NCBI GenBank assembly: GCA_035626395.1
Contig: DASPNR010000023.1
Location: 62,001 to 126,000, forward strand
Length of the DNA stretch: 64,000 nucleotides
Reading direction: 5' to 3'
From: Candidatus Limnocylindrales bacterium
Lineage (GTDB): Bacteria > Desulfobacterota > Binatia > UBA1149 > CAITLU01
The notes beneath the pieces were generated by a model. The model did no database searches and had not been told where the DNA came from. It saw nothing but the letters and a program-made list of their open reading frames with translations. Position numbers and translations under genes: made by a program. Shown here piece by piece: positions 1 to 9,350 of this stretch (position 1 is its first letter; the number at the start of each line of letters is the position of its first letter).

Positions 1-399
1 CTGGCCGTGCCGGGCGTGTTCGCGGTGCGCGCCGTGCGCGGCTCGTGCACCGTCGGCATGCAGATCTGGATGCTGCACGGGCGCGTCGCCTATGGGCACG
101 CCCTGGCGCTGAGCGACGAAGGGTATCGCCTCGGCGCCGGCTACGCGCTCTACCGGTTCGCGCTCGAGCAGCTCGCCGCCCGCGTCGACTTCTGCGATCT
201 CGGCGCGGTGCCCGGCTGCGACGACGCCGCGGCCGCCGGACTGGCTGCGTTCAAGGCCGGCTGGTCCAATGCGCGACGCACCGCGTATCTGTGCGGGCGC
301 ATCAGCAACCCGGCAGCGTACGCGCGGCTGGCGGCCGGCGCGGCGGGCGGCTACTTTCCCGCCTACCGGCGCGGCGAGTTGGCGCCGCCTGCACCATGA
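1..399 (+). CDS. GNAT-family acetyltransferase, 3' part (5' end outside window)
   Basis: The frame is open from the left edge, so the true start lies upstream of the window. The 130 or so visible residues look like the C-terminal half of a BioF2/FemAB-like GNAT acyltransferase. They show an internal strand around HALAL, an acetyl-CoA-loop-like stretch GYRLGAGYALYRFALEQL, then the downstream strand VDFCDLGAVPG and a KAGW segment of the kind that ends this fold. The substrate cannot be told from this fragment. The stop codon overlaps the start of the PhyH-type gene by 4 nt (ATGA), and that gene overlaps the next in the same way, so the three are a translationally coupled operon. The likely setting is tailoring of a small molecule or surface sugar. 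Family placement is moderate; function is inferred. Confidence 0.7.
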   Translation: MAVPGVFAVRAVRGSCTVGMQIWMLHGRVAYGHALALSDEGYRLGAGYALYRFALEQLAARVDFCDLGAVPGCDDAAAAGLAAFKAGWSNARRTAYLCGRISNPAAYARLAAGAAGGYFPAYRRGELAPPAP

Positions 400-1250
400 C
401 GCCCCTGCCCTTCCGAAGCTGCGACGAGACCGGCTGGCTCGCCGCCGAACGCGACCTGCGCGAGCACGGCTACGCCGCGGTCAAGAGCGTGATTGCGCCG
501 GCCGTCGTCGCGTCCGCGCGCCGGAGCGTCGAGGCATGGCACGAGCGAACGCGCGATCGGACCACGCGCGACATGCCGAACATGGGCGGCGGCCCGGTGG
601 TGTGGAACCTGCAGAACAAGGACCGTCTCTTCCTCGACATTCTGTTCACGCGTCCCGAGCTCGAGCGGCTGCTCGTGCACGTGCTCAACGATCCGTGGTA
701 CCGCTCCATCCCCGAGAACCGTCCCAACTACATCCTGCGTGCCTTCATCGCGCGCGCCGGCCTGGCGGCGCTGCCCTTCCACATCGACTCGTTCATTCCG
801 TACGAGGGCGAGCACGTGCTGTCGGTGCAGAGCGTGTTCGTGCTCGAGCCGATGCGCGCCGGCGCCGGCGCCACGCTGGTGGTGCCCGGATCGCACCGGA
901 GCGCGCGCTGGGCCGAGCAGGTGCCGCGCGAGCAGGCGGTCGCGATCGAGGCCGACGCCGGCGATCTGCTGCTGTGGGACAGCCGGCTCTGGCACGCTGC
1001 CGAAGACAATCCCGAAGGTTCCACCCGCTGGCTGCTGATCGCCACGTTCACGCGGTGGTGGATCAAGCAGGCCTTCGACGTCACCGAAGCGCTGCCCGAC
1101 GAGATCTACGAGCATCTGACCGACTCGCAGCGCGCCGTGCTCGGCTTCTGCTCGCGCCCGTGGCGCGACGAAAGCGAAGGCATCCGCACGCAGCACGGCT
1201 ACGAAGTCCTGGCGGCCGGGCGCGCCGGCAAGCCCAAGGCGCTGCCATGA
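396..1250 (+). CDS. Phytanoyl-CoA dioxygenase (PhyH) family Fe(II)/2-oxoglutarate oxygenase
   Basis: This is a 284-residue protein of the usual length for PhyH-type oxygenases, which hydroxylate or otherwise oxidise a C-H bond using Fe(II), O2 and 2-oxoglutarate. The metal triad is visible: the H-x-D pair at residues 129-131 (FHIDSF) and the distal histidine at 200 (DSRLWHAA). An arginine follows (EGSTRW), where the 2-oxoglutarate-binding Arg is expected. The N-terminal LREHGYAAVKSV is also typical of the family. ATG at 396 is chosen because it overlaps the upstream stop as ATGA; the open frame runs further upstream, but that part lies antisense to or inside the acetyltransferase gene. The gene is coupled by a further 4-nt ATGA overlap to the SDR downstream. 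An oxygenase followed by an SDR suggests hydroxylation and then oxidation of the product. The substrate is unknown. Confidence 0.88.
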   Translation: MTPLPFRSCDETGWLAAERDLREHGYAAVKSVIAPAVVASARRSVEAWHERTRDRTTRDMPNMGGGPVVWNLQNKDRLFLDILFTRPELERLLVHVLNDPWYRSIPENRPNYILRAFIARAGLAALPFHIDSFIPYEGEHVLSVQSVFVLEPMRAGAGATLVVPGSHRSARWAEQVPREQAVAIEADAGDLLLWDSRLWHAAEDNPEGSTRWLLIATFTRWWIKQAFDVTEALPDEIYEHLTDSQRAVLGFCSRPWRDESEGIRTQHGYEVLAAGRAGKPKALP

Positions 1251-2038
1251 GCGGGCGGCTGCACGGAAAGGTCGCCGTCGTCACCGGCGCGGCGTCGAGC
1301 GCGCCGGGCGTCGGCATCGGCGCCGCCATCTCGATCCTGCTGGCGCGCGAAGGCGCGCGTGTGATCGTCGTCAATCGCTCGCTCGCGCACGCCGCCTCGC
1401 TGGCCGAGGAAATCACCGGCGAAGGCGGACACTGCAGCGCCGTGGCCGCCGACGTCACCACCTCCGAAGGTGCAGCCGCCGCCATCGATGCCGCCGGCAG
1501 CCGCTACGGAGCTCTGCACGTGCTCGTCAACAACGTCGGCTCGGGCGGCCCCGGCACCGTCGTCGACGCCACCGAGCAGCTCTGGGAGCAGACGATGGCC
1601 ACCAACCTGCGCAGCGTGTTCCTGTGCTGCAAGCACGCGGTGCCGCACATGATCGAGGCGGGCGGCGGCTCGATCGTCAACGTCTCCTCGGTCGCGGCGC
1701 TGCAGGGGTTTCGTCGCGGCGGCAGCGGCTTCGCTCCGTACTCGGCCGCCAAGGCCGGTGTGATCGGCCTGACGCGCGCGGTTGCCGCCGATCACGCGCG
1801 CGAGAACGTGCGTTCCAACTGCCTGATCGTGGGCATGGCGCACACGCCGCGCATGGAGAAGTTCGGGCAGGAGCATCGCCGGACGCGCACGATGGCCGTT
1901 CCGCTGCAGCGCGAAGGCACGGCATGGGACGCGGCGTGGGCCGCGGTCTTCCTCGCAAGCGAGGAGTCGCGCTGGATCACCGGCGCCTGCCTGCCGGTCG
2001 ACGGCGGCCAGCTCTCGCTGCGCGAGTGGCCGGAGTGA
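1247..2038 (+). CDS. SDR-family NAD(P)-dependent oxidoreductase
   Basis: This is a 263-residue classical short-chain dehydrogenase. The Rossmann glycine motif is TGAASSAPGVGIG at residues 13-25. The insertion makes it longer than the usual TGxxxGIG. An NNVG motif follows the fourth strand, a catalytic serine lies in NVSSV, and the catalytic Tyr-x-x-x-Lys is YSAAK at 165-169. The C-terminal LPVDGGQ segment is typical of FabG-like enzymes. The start at 1247 overlaps the upstream oxygenase stop (ATGA), so it is the third gene of a coupled operon. It probably oxidises or reduces the product of the PhyH-type enzyme (inference). The gene ends convergently with the GT2 gene 25 bp away. Confidence 0.92.
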   Translation: MSGRLHGKVAVVTGAASSAPGVGIGAAISILLAREGARVIVVNRSLAHAASLAEEITGEGGHCSAVAADVTTSEGAAAAIDAAGSRYGALHVLVNNVGSGGPGTVVDATEQLWEQTMATNLRSVFLCCKHAVPHMIEAGGGSIVNVSSVAALQGFRRGGSGFAPYSAAKAGVIGLTRAVAADHARENVRSNCLIVGMAHTPRMEKFGQEHRRTRTMAVPLQREGTAWDAAWAAVFLASEESRWITGACLPVDGGQLSLREWPE

Positions 2039-2072
2039 CGTTCGCAGCATCAGGCTGGGAGCTTCACTCCGG
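2030..2072. terminator. Inverted repeat spanning two convergent stop codons
   Basis: CCGGAGTGA at 2030-2038 and its exact complement TCACTCCGG at 2064-2072 form a 9-bp perfect stem with a 25-nt loop. Each arm encodes Pro-Glu-stop of one of the two convergent genes, so the dyad is symmetrical around the 25-bp intergenic gap. It could act as a bidirectional terminator. The loop is long and there is no T-tract, so the call is tentative. Confidence 0.3.
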
Positions 2073-3002
2073 ACGACGCAGCACTTCGCGCACGATGTAC
2101 GCCGGCTGGCGCAGCAGCAGGTTGTAGCTTCGCAGCGCGTACTCGCCCACCAGCGCGATCATCCCCACGCTTGCCAGCGCGCCCAGCACCACGACGTTGA
2201 GCAGGAAGCCGGGCGTGACCGTCTCCAGCAGCGAGAACGGCCAGACCAGGTTGACGGCGAGGCGCAGCGTGCCGATCAGCGCCAGCAGCAGCAGGGCGAA
2301 ACCGACGTACTGGAAAGGGCGCTCCGACATTCCCACCGCGCTCTCGAGCCAGTAGCGAAGCAGCTTGGGATAGGTCCAGCCGGAGCGGCCGTGGGGGCGC
2401 GCGGCATGCGAGACCGGCACCTCGGCGCAGCGGCCCGCGGCCGCCACCAGGTACGGCAGACGGATCGGCCGCAGCGGGCCGTGCTCGAATCCCGCCAGCA
2501 GGCGAGCATCGACCACCTTGAAGGTGCAGCCGAAGTCGGTGAGGTCGGCTCCCGAAAGCGCCCGCATCGTCACGTTGGCCACGCGCGACGCCGTGCGCCG
2601 CATCCAGTCGTCGCGCCGCTGCGGCCGGCATCCGCTGACGATGTCGTAGCCGCGATCGAAGCGCTCGAGCAGCAGCGGAAGGTCCTCGGGCGACAGCTGA
2701 AGATCGCTGTCGAGGAAGACCACCGCCTTCCCCCGCGCCAGCAGCGCGCCGGCGGTCAGCGCCGCGGCCTGGCCGGAGTTGCGGAACAGATCGACCACCG
2801 CCGTCACCGACGCGTCTTCCTCGAAGATCCGCCGCAGCCGGTCCCAGGTTCCGTCCGTGCTGCCATCGTTGACGTAGATGATCTCGTGCGAGCGGCCGGT
2901 GGCGGCGAGCGTGCGCGACAGCCGCGCGTGGAACTCCAGCACCGTCGCCTCCTCGAAGAAGCACGACAGCACTACGCTGATCTCGGGCGCCGCAACCGCC
3001 AT
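2064..3002 (-). CDS. GT2 glycosyltransferase, polyprenyl-phosphate-sugar synthase (DPM1/ArnC)-like
   Basis: This is a 312-residue family-2 glycosyltransferase with a cytosolic catalytic domain and two C-terminal membrane segments (about residues 225-250 and 265-290). The nucleotide-sugar site is visible as SVVLSCFFEE near residue 9, VNDGSTDGT at 44-52 and the DxD metal motif FLDSDLQ at 97-102. The C-terminal VGEYALRSYN is typical of ArnC/DPM-like enzymes. Such enzymes move a sugar from a nucleotide donor to undecaprenyl phosphate on the inner face of the membrane, for later use by GT-C enzymes. ATG at 3002 is chosen because the family homology starts there; the open frame runs upstream to 3950 but that part is antisense to the next gene. 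It is divergent from the candidate selenoprotein gene, with 130 bp between them. A second GT2 of the same subtype lies at 8400-9347. Confidence 0.88.
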   Translation of the reverse strand: MAVAAPEISVVLSCFFEEATVLEFHARLSRTLAATGRSHEIIYVNDGSTDGTWDRLRRIFEEDASVTAVVDLFRNSGQAAALTAGALLARGKAVVFLDSDLQLSPEDLPLLLERFDRGYDIVSGCRPQRRDDWMRRTASRVANVTMRALSGADLTDFGCTFKVVDARLLAGFEHGPLRPIRLPYLVAAAGRCAEVPVSHAARPHGRSGWTYPKLLRYWLESAVGMSERPFQYVGFALLLLALIGTLRLAVNLVWPFSLLETVTPGFLLNVVVLGALASVGMIALVGEYALRSYNLLLRQPAYIVREVLRRPE

Positions 3003-3132
3003 GGCGCCGACTATCGCAGTAGCGCGGCCGCCACGGAAGCAGAGCGCACAGGCATCTCCGGCGCCGCGGCTCGTGACGACATCGGTGCCCACAACGCTCG
3101 CGTGAACGGCCGGACGCTCTATAGTCGCTCGC

Positions 3133-6100
3133 ATGTTCACGCGAGGACGAGGGCGCCGGGGCCGCGTGGCACCAGTGATCGCGCTTTCGATCGCCGTCGC
3201 CTCCGCCGCCGTGCCGCCGCCGCTGGCGCGCGCCAACCTCTTCGCGCAACGCGGCGCCGGCATCGAGGGCAGCGCCTTCGGCGGCGGCAGCCCCGAAGAG
3301 TGGAAGCAGGCCGAGGCCGCATGGCGGCAGATGATCGCGTCCGAGGATCTGATCGACCTGCTCGGGCTGCAGAAATCCGATCTCGTCCACTCGATGCGCA
3401 ACCTGCGGCTGCCCGACGCCGCCGCTCGCCGCTGGTTCTCGCCGCAGGTCGAGGTCGTCGACATCGCCGAAGGGGCCCTGTCGGCGGCGGGCACGGCGGT
3501 CGGCGCCGGCGTCCGGCGCCTGTCGCTGCCGCTGGCGGCGCAGTCTTCGCATTCGCGGGAGAGCCTGGATCTGTGGAAGCCGTGGCTCCAGGATGCCGTC
3601 ACCGTCGACAGCGCCGGCTTCGGCGTGCTCTCGGGGCGCTTCCTGGATTCGCAGCGGCTCGGCTTCGAGACCGTCCTGAAGCTGGAGGCGCGCAGCCGCC
3701 TGCGCAGCGGCGTGGTGGTGTGGGTGCACGGCACCGTGCGGGCGCACTGGGAACGCTCGCCGCAGGACGTGGGACTGGCCGCCGAATCGTGGCGCATCCG
3801 GCGCTGGGAGACGTTGCACCTGGAGGCGCATCTGGCCGAGCGCACGCTCTTTCGCGAAGTGCTCGACTCGGTCACCGATGCCGACGCCGCCGCGCGCGCG
3901 CGCCGCTCGGTGCACGAGGAGCTGGTGTCGCGCTTCCTCGCCGATCCCAAGGGCTTCGTGCCTCCGCACCCGCTGTTCGCGATGCGCTCGTGGGACCGTC
4001 ATCCGGCCGTCTCGGTGGTCGACATCGACATGGACGGCGACGACGATTTCTACGCGACCGAGCGCGAGGGGACCAACCTCCTGTTCGTCAATCGCGGCGA
4101 CGGAACCTTCGAGGAGAAGGCGGCGGCGTTCGGCCTCGATCTTGCCGGCAACACGACCGTGGCGATCTTCGCCGACTTCGACAACGACGGCGATCCCGAC
4201 CTCTTCGCCGGACGCCACATCCTTCCGAGCATGCTGCTGCGCAACGACGACGGCCGCTTCACCGACATCAGCGCGCAGGCTGCGCCGCAGGGGCTGCCGC
4301 CGCTGGTGACCTCGGCCACCGCCGTCGACTACGACAACGACGGCCTGCTCGACATCTACGCTGCGACCTATGCCGCCGAGGCGCTGATGCGCGAGGTCGA
4401 GGCGGCGCGCAGCAGGGCGGGCACGGGGGCGCCCATGCCCGATGCGCTGCTGGCCGCATTCCTGCCGCCGCGCGACGCCGTGCGCCTGCGCGATCTGGCG
4501 GCCTCGCCCGAAGCCAACGAGTTCCGGAACCTGCCCGGCCCGCCCAACGTGCTGCTGCACAACGACGGCGATCTGCGCATGAGCACGGTCGCCGAGACGC
4601 CGCTTCGGCTGTTCTACAACACCTACCAGGCCACGTGGGCCGACTACGATCGCGACGGCGACGCCGACGTCTACGTCGCCAACGATTTCGCGATCCATCA
4701 TCTCATGCGCAACGACGGCGGTGGCCGCTTCACCGACGTCAGCGCGCAGACCGGCACCTCCGACATCGGGTTCGGGATGGGCGTGAGCTGGTCGGACTAC
4801 GATCTGGACGGGCGCCAGGACCTGTACGTCACCAACATGTACAGCAAGGCCGGCAGCCGCATCACCTCGCAGCTGCCGGTCAATCCGGAGCTGCGCAAGA
4901 TGGCGCGCGGCAACAGCCTGTTCCGCAACGAAGGCGCCATCTTCCGCAAGGTCTCGGGCGAAGGCCCCGGCGAGGTTCCCGTCGAAGTGGCGGGCTGGAG
5001 CTGGGGAGCGCAGTTCGCCGACTTCGACAACGACACGAGGCCGGACATCTACGCGCTCAGCGGCAACTACACGGCGCCGAAGGAGCACCAGCTGCCGGTG
5101 GACATTTGAACGGACTGGTGGCGCGCGGTCGCGTGGTCCGATCCAGAGTTGAAAACGAGCGACGACTTCCAGTTCCCCGGGCTGGGCGAGCGCGTGGGAC
5201 GGCGGCCGCAGGACGGCAGCTCCTTCAGCGGCAACGAGCGCGACCGGCTGTTCCTGAACGTGGGCGCCGGGACGTTCGACGACGTCTCGGGCGTCTCCGG
5301 CCTCGACCATCCCGGCGACGGCCGCTCGATGGCGCTGCTCGACATCGAGCGCGACGGTCGGATCGACGCCGTCACCGTCAGCGCCAACGCGCCGTGGGTG
5401 CAGCTGTTCCGCAACCAGATCGACACGGCCGGCCGCGGCTTCCTCGCGCTTCGCTTCGTCGGCGCCAGCACGCAGGCACGCCCGCAGGCACGCAAGAGCA
5501 ATCGCGACGGATATGGCGTGCTCGTCGAGGTCGACGTCGGCGACGGCAACAAGCTCGTGCGCGAGCATCGCGCCGGTGAAGGCTTTGCCGCGCAGAACAG
5601 CCCCACGATGCTGATCGGCATCGGCGCGCGAGCGAAGGTCGCGCGCCTGTCGCTGCGCTGGCCGTCCGGCCAGGAGCAGTCTTTCGAGAACGTCGCGGCC
5701 GGCACGCTGCTGACGGCGTTCGAGGACGCGTCGATGTCGCCGCAGGGTACCGCGCTGGCCACGGCTCCGTATGCACCCTCGCCGGCAGGCGCGCCCGTTG
5801 TCGGCGCGCGCCGCGATGCGCAGCAGCCGCTGCCGCCGCGCATCGCGCGCCCGCAGGGCGCCGCACGCCTGCGCGTGCTCGCGGCGTTCGCCACCTGGTG
5901 CAAGGCGTGCGCGAAGCATGCGCCTTCCTTTGCCGTGCTGCGCGAAACGCTCGGCGACAGCGTCGAGCTCGTCGGCCTTCCGATGGACGCCGCCGAAGAC
6001 TCCGCGCGAATCGAGGGCTGGCTGCGCGAGACGGGCGCGGTCTACGCTCCCGTGCTCGACATGAGCGAGCAGGAGCGCACCACGGTTCGCGACCATGCGC

Positions 6101-6228
6101 TGCGCACGCTGCGGCGAGAGGCGCTGCCCTACACGCTGGTGACGGCGGGCGCAGGCAACGTCGTGTGGAGCGGCTTCGGGGTACCGACGGTCTCCGATCT
6201 GCGGCCGCTGCTCGACGCCGCTCAGTAG
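3133..6228 (+). CDS. CRTAC1-like FG-GAP/ASPIC/thioredoxin protein with in-frame UGA (candidate selenoprotein)
   Basis: Translated through the single UGA at 5107-5109, this is a 1031-residue protein. It has a signal-like N-terminus with a hydrophobic stretch at about 14-32. Six Ca-binding FG-GAP loops follow near residues 297, 349, 399, 504, 556 and 631 (for example DIDMDGDDD and DFDNDGDPD). The UGA is codon 659, an ASPIC/UnbV domain lies at about 789-870, and a C-terminal thioredoxin-like domain carries a CxxC (WCKAC, Cys 923 and 926). Frame and homology run on across the UGA: TDWWRAVAWSD follows directly, without a frameshift. If the UGA stops translation, the product is 658 residues and lacks both C-terminal domains; the downstream frame 5110-6228 has no convincing independent ribosome site. 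I read it as selenocysteine because a SECIS-like hairpin follows. A nonsense mutation or sequencing error remains possible. The 3' end overlaps the convergent membrane-protein gene by 7 bp. Confidence 0.75.
5107..5140 (+). other. In-frame UGA followed by SECIS-like hairpin
   Basis: UGA occupies 5107-5109. Two nucleotides on, a two-part stem begins. CGGACU (5111-5116) pairs with GGUCCG (5135-5140), GGUG (5117-5120) bulges out, and GCGCG (5121-5125) pairs with CGCGU (5130-5134). This leaves the four-base apical loop CGGU (5126-5129). The loop has a G in its first two positions and lies 18 nt after the UGA, within the range described for bacterial SECIS elements, whose GGU-containing apical loop binds SelB. 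The region is GC-rich, so some folding is expected by chance. No selA, selB, selC or selD lies in this window. Confidence 0.5.
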
Positions 6229-8312
6229 CGCGAGTGCAGCTCGTGCGCCTGCGCGCACGTCAGCCGCTTCCATCGCGACGGCGGCAGCGAGGGCGTCCAG
6301 GCAGGACCGGAAAGGTCGGCCGCGAACGCGCGGCCGAGGCCGGCACGGTCCTCGAGCACGTAGAGCGCGGCCTGCGGGAAGCTCGGACACAGGTTGCGGC
6401 CGATGCGCACTTCCTCCTCGAGCGCCGGGCTCCACATCAGCAACTCGCCGCGCGAGCCGATCTGCTCGCGCGCCAGCGTCTCGGGATCGTAGACGAGCAC
6501 GCGCAGCGGCTTCGCCGGCAGGTAGGCGGCGATCTCCACCTCGTGATACCAGTCCGCCTCCTGCGCCAGGAGGAGAGCGCGCGATGCGTCCGCGTTCTCC
6601 TGCAGCGACTCGACGTGCAACTCGATGGCGGAGGCGGCCACCAGCCGCGGCGTGACCTCGTCGAAGAGCAGCGCGCCGCCGCCGGCCACGAGCACGACGA
6701 CCGCGGCCGCCAGCGCCCGCGGCGCGGCCAGCGCCGTGCGCAGCACCTGGAAGCCCGCGCCTGCCAGCACCGCGAGCATCACGGGCGTAGCGATCGCGCG
6801 CGTCAGCGAGATGCGATCGGTCGACGACGAGGCTGCCGCCGGCAGGAATGCCAGCGCGAACGCCAGCAGCGCCAGCATGGGGCCGCGCCGCCGCCATCGC
6901 AGCGCGCATGCCGCCAGGCCCACCGCCGCCAGCGTGGTGCCCAGCGGGTCGAACAGCGCATCGCCGCACAGCCGCATCGCCGTGCGCGGCACGGCAAAGG
7001 GCATGAGCAGGCCGCCGATGGCGATGTCGAAGGGACCGGCACGGCCGCCGGCGATCAGCGCCGCGATGTCCGGCACTCGATGCGCGGAGCGCTGGCCCAG
7101 AAGCACGGCCTCGGCGCCGGCCCACTGCCAGTTGCGCACCAGATACTCGGCGTTCATCGCCTGCAGCGTCTCCAGGCTCGGCAGCGCCGGAATCACCGCT
7201 GCGAAAAACGATGCGGTGCCGGTCACGATCGCAGCCATCGGCAGAGGACGGCGCCGCAGCACCGACACCATTCCTACGAGGCTCGTTGCGGCAGCAAGGT
7301 GCGTCAGGTGCGGATAGATCACCGCCACCCCCGCGACCATTCCGAAACCGGCCACCGCCGCCGGCGAGCCGTATGCCAGGATGCGCCGCAGCAGCACCAG
7401 CAGCGCGGCCGAGAGGAACGTGAGCATGCCGAACGGCGCCGGCGCCAGATGGCTCAGCAGCATGAGCGGCGAGAACAGGAACACGGCTGCGGCCACCGGC
7501 GCGGCGGCGGCGCCCGAGGATGCGGCGCCGAGCGACGCCACCAGCGCGGCGGAAGCGAGAATCCAGAGGGCGTGCACGGCCTGGATCAGCGTCAGGCTCG
7601 GCGGCAGCCCGACCTGCTCCATCAGCGGACCGCCGGCAAAAACCATGTACGTGTCGGGCACGCCAGCCTGCGAGGTGCTGACGAGGAGGTTGCGGCCGTC
7701 GCCGAGAGCGGCCAGCAGCCACTGGAAGTTCAGCCACAGATCGATGGGAGTGGCGGCACGGGGTGAATGCAGATGCGCGAGCGTGCGCCAGAGGCACCAC
7801 GCCGCCAGCACCAGCGCGGTTGCCGGCAGCGCGCGCCGCATCGCCGCGCGCGCGCGCGTCGTCGCAGCCCGAGGCGTTGCCATCCACAGCAGCAGCGCCG
7901 GAAGCGGCAGCGCCAGCAGGTAGGCGATCTGCGCCGGCCTCCAGGTCAGGAAGGAGACGAACAGGCTCAGCACCGCGTGCGCAAGCGCCAGGGCCGCCGC
8001 CAGCCACGCGAGCAGCGGCCGCGGCGACGGCGGTGTCGGCCTGCGCACCAGTCGCACCGGCGCCGGTACGCGCGCGGCCGTGGCCACCAGCGCTGCGCCG
8101 GCCAGCAGGCACGCAACCCTGCCGAGGACCCACCACCACGGCACGCCGGGAAACAGGCGCTCCAGCAGCGCCGCATCGGCAGGAAGCGGCAGCTGCGGCT
8201 GAGCCGGCGGCGGAGCGAAAAGCGTCAGCGCATACAGCGCGAGCAGGCAGGCGCCGACCCAGGCTCGAGAAAGCGGCGAGCGCCGCAACGGCTGGTCTGG
8301 ACCGGGAGCCAT
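6222..8312 (-). CDS. GT-C-like polytopic membrane protein, paralogue 1 of 4 (short form)
   Basis: This 696-residue integral membrane protein has about a dozen hydrophobic segments. Near the N-terminus it carries the family signature LERLFPGVP followed by an aromatic-rich W-x-x-x-R and AGAA. Mid-protein it has FLFSPLMLL. Both features recur in the genes at 15106, 19375 and 25307. The first periplasmic loop of the other three has an acidic motif like that of GT-C glycosyltransferases (DAVDY or DGDE); here the same place reads TPIDLW, so the acidic pair is degenerate. This copy also lacks the ~90-residue helical C-terminal tail of its paralogues and ends soon after a CAQAHEL segment. A lipid-sugar-dependent glycosyltransferase role is inferred from topology and from the flanking GT2 genes. 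It is convergent with the candidate selenoprotein gene and divergent from the second GT2. Confidence 0.75.
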   Translation of the reverse strand: MAPGPDQPLRRSPLSRAWVGACLLALYALTLFAPPPAQPQLPLPADAALLERLFPGVPWWWVLGRVACLLAGAALVATAARVPAPVRLVRRPTPPSPRPLLAWLAAALALAHAVLSLFVSFLTWRPAQIAYLLALPLPALLLWMATPRAATTRARAAMRRALPATALVLAAWCLWRTLAHLHSPRAATPIDLWLNFQWLLAALGDGRNLLVSTSQAGVPDTYMVFAGGPLMEQVGLPPSLTLIQAVHALWILASAALVASLGAASSGAAAAPVAAAVFLFSPLMLLSHLAPAPFGMLTFLSAALLVLLRRILAYGSPAAVAGFGMVAGVAVIYPHLTHLAAATSLVGMVSVLRRRPLPMAAIVTGTASFFAAVIPALPSLETLQAMNAEYLVRNWQWAGAEAVLLGQRSAHRVPDIAALIAGGRAGPFDIAIGGLLMPFAVPRTAMRLCGDALFDPLGTTLAAVGLAACALRWRRRGPMLALLAFALAFLPAAASSSTDRISLTRAIATPVMLAVLAGAGFQVLRTALAAPRALAAAVVVLVAGGGALLFDEVTPRLVAASAIELHVESLQENADASRALLLAQEADWYHEVEIAAYLPAKPLRVLVYDPETLAREQIGSRGELLMWSPALEEEVRIGRNLCPSFPQAALYVLEDRAGLGRAFAADLSGPAWTPSLPPSRWKRLTCAQAHELHSRY

Positions 8313-8399
8313 GGCCGGAGATCACCCCGATGCGAGCGCGTTCTCAAGCACAGCCGCGTGGCGCTGGCATGAACCGCAGGATCGGAAGATGCTCGCGGC

Positions 8400-9347
8400 G
8401 TGGCAACGGCGAGCCGGGCACAGCCAGAAAGCGTGCGGCAGGAGGCGGTCGACCTGTCGATCATCGTGCCCGTATTCAACAACGCCGCCACGCTCGACGA
8501 GCTGATCGACCGCATCGTCGCCGCCGTCGAGCCTCTGGGCCGAAGCTTCGAGATGATCTTCGTCGACGACGGCTCGCGCGACGCCAGCTTCGAGCTGCTC
8601 GAGCGGCGCGCGCGCGCCGACCGCCGCATTCGTGCCTACGCGATGGTGCGCAACTTCGGCAGCCAGGCGGCCGTCTGCGCCGCCTTCGACATGGTGCGGG
8701 GACGGCAGGTGGTGGCGCTGGACGCCGATCTGGAGAACAGGCCGGAGGACATTCCGCCGATCCTGGCGCGGCTCGACGAGGGCTACGATCTGGTGTGCGG
8801 CTATCGCGAGGGCCGGCGCGCGCCGTTGTGGTCGCGGCGGCTGCCCTCGGCCCTGCTCAACGCGTACGTGCGGCGCCAGACCGGGACGACCATCCGCGAC
8901 ATCGGCTGCGGAATGCGCGGCTTCCAGGCGTGGATGGTGCGGGACCTCGCCTCGGAGGCCGAGCATCGGCGCCTGCTCACTCCGCTGTTCCTGCGCCGCG
9001 CGCGTACCGTCGCCGAGGTGCGGCTGACACCGGGCGCGCCCCAGCCCGGCAGCAGTCACTCCTTTCCTACCCTGCTCGGCCTGGCGGCCGACTACTTCAT
9101 GCTGACCGCACGCAGGCCCTTCCTGATCGCGGGACTGCTGTGCGCGGCCGCGTTGGTGCTCGGCGCTGCGGCCATGGCGGCCGGTGCATGGACGAGCGGC
9201 CTGATCGTGCTGGTGGGCGCGCTGCTCGGCGGGCTGATCGCGCTCGTCGGCGAGTACTGCCAGCGCCTGTACGCGCTCAGCCAGGGCCTCCCGTTCTACC
9301 AGCTGCGCCGTCCGCGCGAGGACGGCGAGCAAGAGACGCCGATGTAG
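8400..9347 (+). CDS. GT2 glycosyltransferase, polyprenyl-phosphate-sugar synthase-like (second copy)
   Basis: This is a 315-residue GT2 enzyme. It has the nucleotide-binding strand LSIIVPVFNN at 19-28, FVDDGSRD at 54-61 and the DxD motif ALDADLEN at 107-114. Two C-terminal membrane helices (about 240-290) precede the VGEYCQRLY segment. It has the same fold and subtype as the GT2 at 2064-3002 but is clearly diverged from it, so the two probably use different sugars or serve different acceptors. By family it would charge undecaprenyl phosphate with a sugar. The start is GTG at 8400; no strong Shine-Dalgarno sequence is seen. It is divergent from GT-C-like paralogue 1 with 87 bp between, which supports a donor-synthase and GT-C pairing (inference). 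It ends 3 bp before the convergent hydrolase stop. Confidence 0.88.
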   Translation: MATASRAQPESVRQEAVDLSIIVPVFNNAATLDELIDRIVAAVEPLGRSFEMIFVDDGSRDASFELLERRARADRRIRAYAMVRNFGSQAAVCAAFDMVRGRQVVALDADLENRPEDIPPILARLDEGYDLVCGYREGRRAPLWSRRLPSALLNAYVRRQTGTTIRDIGCGMRGFQAWMVRDLASEAEHRRLLTPLFLRRARTVAEVRLTPGAPQPGSSHSFPTLLGLAADYFMLTARRPFLIAGLLCAAALVLGAAAMAAGAWTSGLIVLVGALLGGLIALVGEYCQRLYALSQGLPFYQLRRPREDGEQETPM

Positions 9348-9350
9348 CGG

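Noticed and set aside
5110..6228. The part after the UGA as an independent gene starting at TTG 5149
   Set aside because: There is no ribosome site, the ASPIC/Trx module lacks its own signal peptide though it is normally exported, and the sequence before 5149 continues family-like residues in frame.
2050..8325. 2091-codon minus-strand frame spanning several genes
   Set aside because: It crosses the + strand candidate selenoprotein and alternates between shadow composition and pieces out of frame with real genes. No domain holds through it.
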